Shown one piece after another: positions 7,948 to 9,197 of a DNA stretch of 9,197 nucleotides; position 1 is the first letter of the stretch; the number at the start of each line of letters is the position of its first letter. This DNA is from Chitinophaga pinensis. Its GTDB lineage: Bacteria; Bacteroidota; Bacteroidia; Flavobacteriales; Flavobacteriaceae. The notes under the pieces were generated by a model. That model saw only the letters and a program-made list of their open reading frames with translations, had not been told where the DNA came from and made no database searches. The DNA is taken from positions 1 to 9,197 of the forward strand of contig CALPNL020000073.1 of the NCBI GenBank assembly GCA_943324925.2, read 5' to 3'. Both the position numbers and the translations under genes were made by a program.

Positions 7948-7955
7948 TCCTTTCT
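7948..7955 (-). promoter_or_regulatory. Shine-Dalgarno-like site AGAAAGGA
   Basis: On the minus strand AGAAAGGA lies 3 bases before the ATG of the PorT-like gene, with only about 30 bp between this ATG and the end of element B. Purine-rich sites like this are uncommon upstream of flavobacterial genes, including the others in this window. The spacing is slightly short, so it supports the start choice but is not strong on its own. Confidence 0.35.
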
Positions 7956-7970
7956 GTTTTTCTGTGGTTT

Positions 7971-8130
7971 CCGCTAACGTTCTGCCGCTTCACGCAGTTG
8001 CGAAGTGTGGAACTAATTATTTTCTGTTAAAGATAAAAAATTTTGCGGAACGCAAAAGTGAACTTCCCACAAAACTCGAACTCGAGCAAAGCGAACAGAC
8101 GAAGTAATTGTTGAAACGGCTCTTATGTGT
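7971..8130 (-). repeat. cassette-boundary element B (attC-like repeat)
   Basis: This is the longest of the four elements (about 160 bp), beginning about 12 bp after the stop of the 134-residue secreted protein. Its gene-proximal end is TTGAAACGGCTCTTATGTG (8111-8129) and its distal end CCGCTAACGTTCTGCCGC (7971-7988). A perfect 7-bp hairpin TTTTGCG-GAA-CGCAAAA lies at 8041-8057. GCCGTTTC (minus strand, near the gene) can pair with GAAGCGGC (minus strand, distal end), a long-range stem like the L''/L' pairing of an attC site. It carries some 24 bp more than element A (around 8070-8100, with ACTCGAACTCGAGC). Confidence 0.7.
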
Positions 8131-8142
8131 ATGTGTTTCCAA

Positions 8143-8547
8143 TTATTTAGTCATTCCATATTGATCAATCGCTTGTCTGCCATTCTCTTGAAGTGAAAAA
8201 CTTAATTCTTTCCAAGCCGTTCCTTCGATTCCATTTAAAGTAATGCCCTCTTTTGTTTTGGTAATTGTAAATAAGTAATCGGCGAATTTTAGGTTTTTTC
8301 TAGTTGGCAATTCCCCTAACTGTGTCATTCCATTTTCATCAATTGCTTGTAGTTTATTTTCAGAAAGATTAAAACTCAAATCAACCCAAGCACTTCCCAT
8401 ATCACTTTGCATTTTAAGTCCGTGGTCCGTTTTTTCAATTGTAATTTTAAATTCTTTCAAATCAGCTGAGATTTTTTCTTGTGCCATTGATTTTGAACCA
8501 ACTGTTATTACAAATAAGCCAATTATTAATTTCGATACTGTTTTCAT
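8143..8547 (-). CDS. small secreted protein of two duplicated ~43-residue modules, function unknown
   Basis: This 134-residue protein starts with ATG at 8545-8547. Residues 1-22 form a Sec signal peptide (MKTVSKLIIGLFVITVGSKSMA before QEK). The rest is two copies of one module: residues 33-76 (FKITIEKTDHGLKM... SAWVDLSFNLSENK, then QAIDENGMTQ) and 92-134 (LFTITKTKEGITLN... TAWKELSFSLQENG, then RQAIDQYGMTK). Conserved positions are the TI-KT start, G-AW--LSF in the middle and QAID--GMT at the end. The pattern suggests two similar beta-rich repeats. The family is not recognised and no catalytic residues are evident; the role may be binding or structural in the periplasm or outside the cell. The last residue follows the second module directly. 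It is flanked by elements D (upstream) and B (downstream), the only gene in its unit. Confidence 0.75.
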   Translation of the reverse strand: MKTVSKLIIGLFVITVGSKSMAQEKISADLKEFKITIEKTDHGLKMQSDMGSAWVDLSFNLSENKLQAIDENGMTQLGELPTRKNLKFADYLFTITKTKEGITLNGIEGTAWKELSFSLQENGRQAIDQYGMTK

Positions 8548-8576
8548 TTTTTTTATTTTAAATTAAGGTTTAATTT

Positions 8577-8643
8577 CTGAGAACATGAAGAATTATGCTC
8601 AAGGTGTCGGCGACACAACAATACTAAACGGATGTTGCACAAC
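8577..8643 (-). repeat. cassette-boundary element D (short attC-like repeat)
   Basis: This is the shortest of the elements (about 67 bp), immediately after the stop of the thioredoxin-like gene. The gene-proximal end ACTAAACGGATGTTGCAC (8623-8640) matches the same end of C, A and B. The centre is a perfect hairpin, GTGTCG-G-CGACAC (8604-8616). The distal end GAGAACATGAAG (8579-8590) resembles the others only weakly, and the long A/B core is absent. It could also act as a transcript end for the gene. Confidence 0.5.
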
Positions 8644-8647
8644 GTAA

Positions 8648-9197
8648 TTATTTATTAATACTTTGAATTGCTTCCCACACCTGTTCTTTTCCAAATTCTC
8701 CAAAGTAACTTATATAATTCCCATCTTTAGATAGTATTACAAAACTATTACAAGGATAATGATGTTCAAAAAATAGTCTTTCAATTGTTTGTTCGGGGTC
8801 TTTGTACCAAGTTATCACGCCATCATATTTTTCCAAACCTTCCTTTTCCTTGTAAATATAAATTGGTTTAGTTTTAGCAATTTGGTTTATTCTATCTTCT
8901 AATTGCCCATACCAAAATTGCATTGCCTCTTTTGTAGCTGAAGTACTTGAATTACAGGGATCTTTTCCAGGATAGTAAATTATTACTATTGGTTTGGAAG
9001 AATCTATTTCTTGATTTATTTCTTTTTCAAGTAGTGATTCCAATAAAGCCCTATTAGTTATTTTTCCTCGCTTTTCTCTTAAAGTCAATTTTTTATGATT
9101 AGCAGAATCTCCGGGAATATCTAATAATTTATTTGTTGAACGAATCCGTTCGAACGTTGATTTATTTATTTCTAAATTTTTTTCGTCGAAGTATTTA
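8648..9197 (-). CDS. thioredoxin-like fold protein, C-terminal part (5' end outside window)
   Basis: The frame stays open from the stop at 8648-8650 to the right edge (182 full codons). A TTG at 9086-9088 that could pass for a start is internal: the codons upstream of it read on smoothly (KNLEINKSTFERIRSTNKLL, then DIPGDSANHKK). Visible residues about 67-75 (SKPIVIIYY) look like the first beta strand of a thioredoxin fold, followed by PGKDPCNSS. Residues about 147-182 (HYPCNSFVILSKDGNYISYFGEFGKEQVWEAIQ) look like the end of the fold, with the expected strand pair and last helix. The redox CxxC motif is missing: there is one cysteine at each of two PCNS motifs (about 81 and 149). It is therefore probably not a classical TlpA-type thiol oxidoreductase; it could use a distant cysteine pair or have lost activity. 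The N terminus, and so its location in the cell, cannot be seen. Element D follows its stop directly. Confidence 0.65.
   Translation of the reverse strand, partial: KYFDEKNLEINKSTFERIRSTNKLLDIPGDSANHKKLTLREKRGKITNRALLESLLEKEINQEIDSSKPIVIIYYPGKDPCNSSTSATKEAMQFWYGQLEDRINQIAKTKPIYIYKEKEGLEKYDGVITWYKDPEQTIERLFFEHHYPCNSFVILSKDGNYISYFGEFGKEQVWEAIQSINK

Larger units (their letters stand above)
5440..9197 (-). mobile_element. putative integron-like cassette array (no integrase in window; right end open)
   Basis: The region holds four units, each one gene (one of them frameshifted) followed by one attC-like element, all in the same direction. Predicted unit limits are about 5440-7176 (delta-60/T9SS protein), 7177-7977 (broken PorT-like protein), 7978-8584 (duplicated-module secreted protein) and 8585 onward (thioredoxin-like protein, cut by the window edge). 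The case rests on one element per gene at constant distance from the stop, on shared element ends, and on two units whose heads match the gene-proximal end of their own element (TTAGCGGA in one, TTGGG in the other). The third testable unit does not match. The core triplet GTT is kept in most sites but the full GTTRRRY integron consensus is not. An alternative is a dispersed flavobacterial intergenic repeat family with no cassette mobility. Confidence 0.42.

Noticed and set aside
7889..8107. 72-codon + strand frame across element B
   Set aside because: It lies mostly within the repeat element and the antisense of the PorT-like signal peptide; the hydrophobic start is an accident of AT-rich sequence.
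7171..8130. Elements A and B as copies of one MITE with terminal inverted repeats
   Set aside because: The outer ends within each copy are not inverted repeats; the matching ends belong to the two sides of a gene-containing unit.
7978..8130. Head-tail match for the unit of the 134-residue protein
   Set aside because: The head (TTCTCAGA) and own tail (TTATGTGT) share little; kept as evidence against the cassette model instead of being forced to fit.
5434..8643. CRISPR array
   Set aside because: Repeats are long, imperfect, unevenly spaced and separated by genes, with no short spacers.

Overview
The window reads as chromosomal DNA of a member of the Bacteroidota, most probably a Flavobacterium or close relative. 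The evidence is low G+C, lysine- and asparagine-rich proteins, AT-rich leaders mostly without a Shine-Dalgarno sequence, a type IX secretion (T9SS) C-terminal sorting domain, a Bacteroidota-style beta-barrel porin and a flavobacterial form of the clamp-loader delta' subunit. This is inferred from protein character, not from a database match.

Left part (1-3230): the 3' part of a PIF1-type helicase with a C-terminal helix-turn-helix runs rightwards. It meets a leftward pair, holB-doxX, with the convergent stop codons of the helicase and doxX overlapping by four bases. Middle part (3231-5401): a compact leftward cluster of a small secreted protein of unknown function, an OmpL-like (BBP2) porin and a DUF1801 protein, with gaps of 25 and 10 bp, probably one transcript. 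These look like ordinary housekeeping and envelope genes.

Right part (5434-9197) is different. All genes still point left. Each single gene or broken gene is followed, 5-14 bases after its stop, by a non-coding element of about 67-160 bp. Four elements are seen. Their gene-proximal ends are alike (on the + strand roughly TTGAAACGGNTGTT), three share the distal half, and three or four carry a central hairpin whose sequence is not conserved throughout. For two of the three testable gene-plus-element units, the bases just upstream of the gene match the gene-proximal end of its own downstream element, not the other end of the same element. That is the behaviour of integron-type cassettes (head joined to own attC in the circle), and it differs from a transposon with terminal inverted repeats. 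The cassette cargo is a delta-60-repeat T9SS protein, a PorT-like outer-membrane protein broken by a one-base frameshift, a secreted protein made of two copies of one ~43-residue module, and the C-terminal part of a thioredoxin-like protein that runs off the right edge. No integrase lies in the window. The cassette model is an inference, and one of the three head-tail tests fails.

No tRNA, rRNA, CRISPR array or complete insertion sequence was seen, and no gene-free stretch exceeds 200 bp. Several apparent longer starts are TTG codons, so the starts given here use the downstream ATG where a signal peptide follows it.
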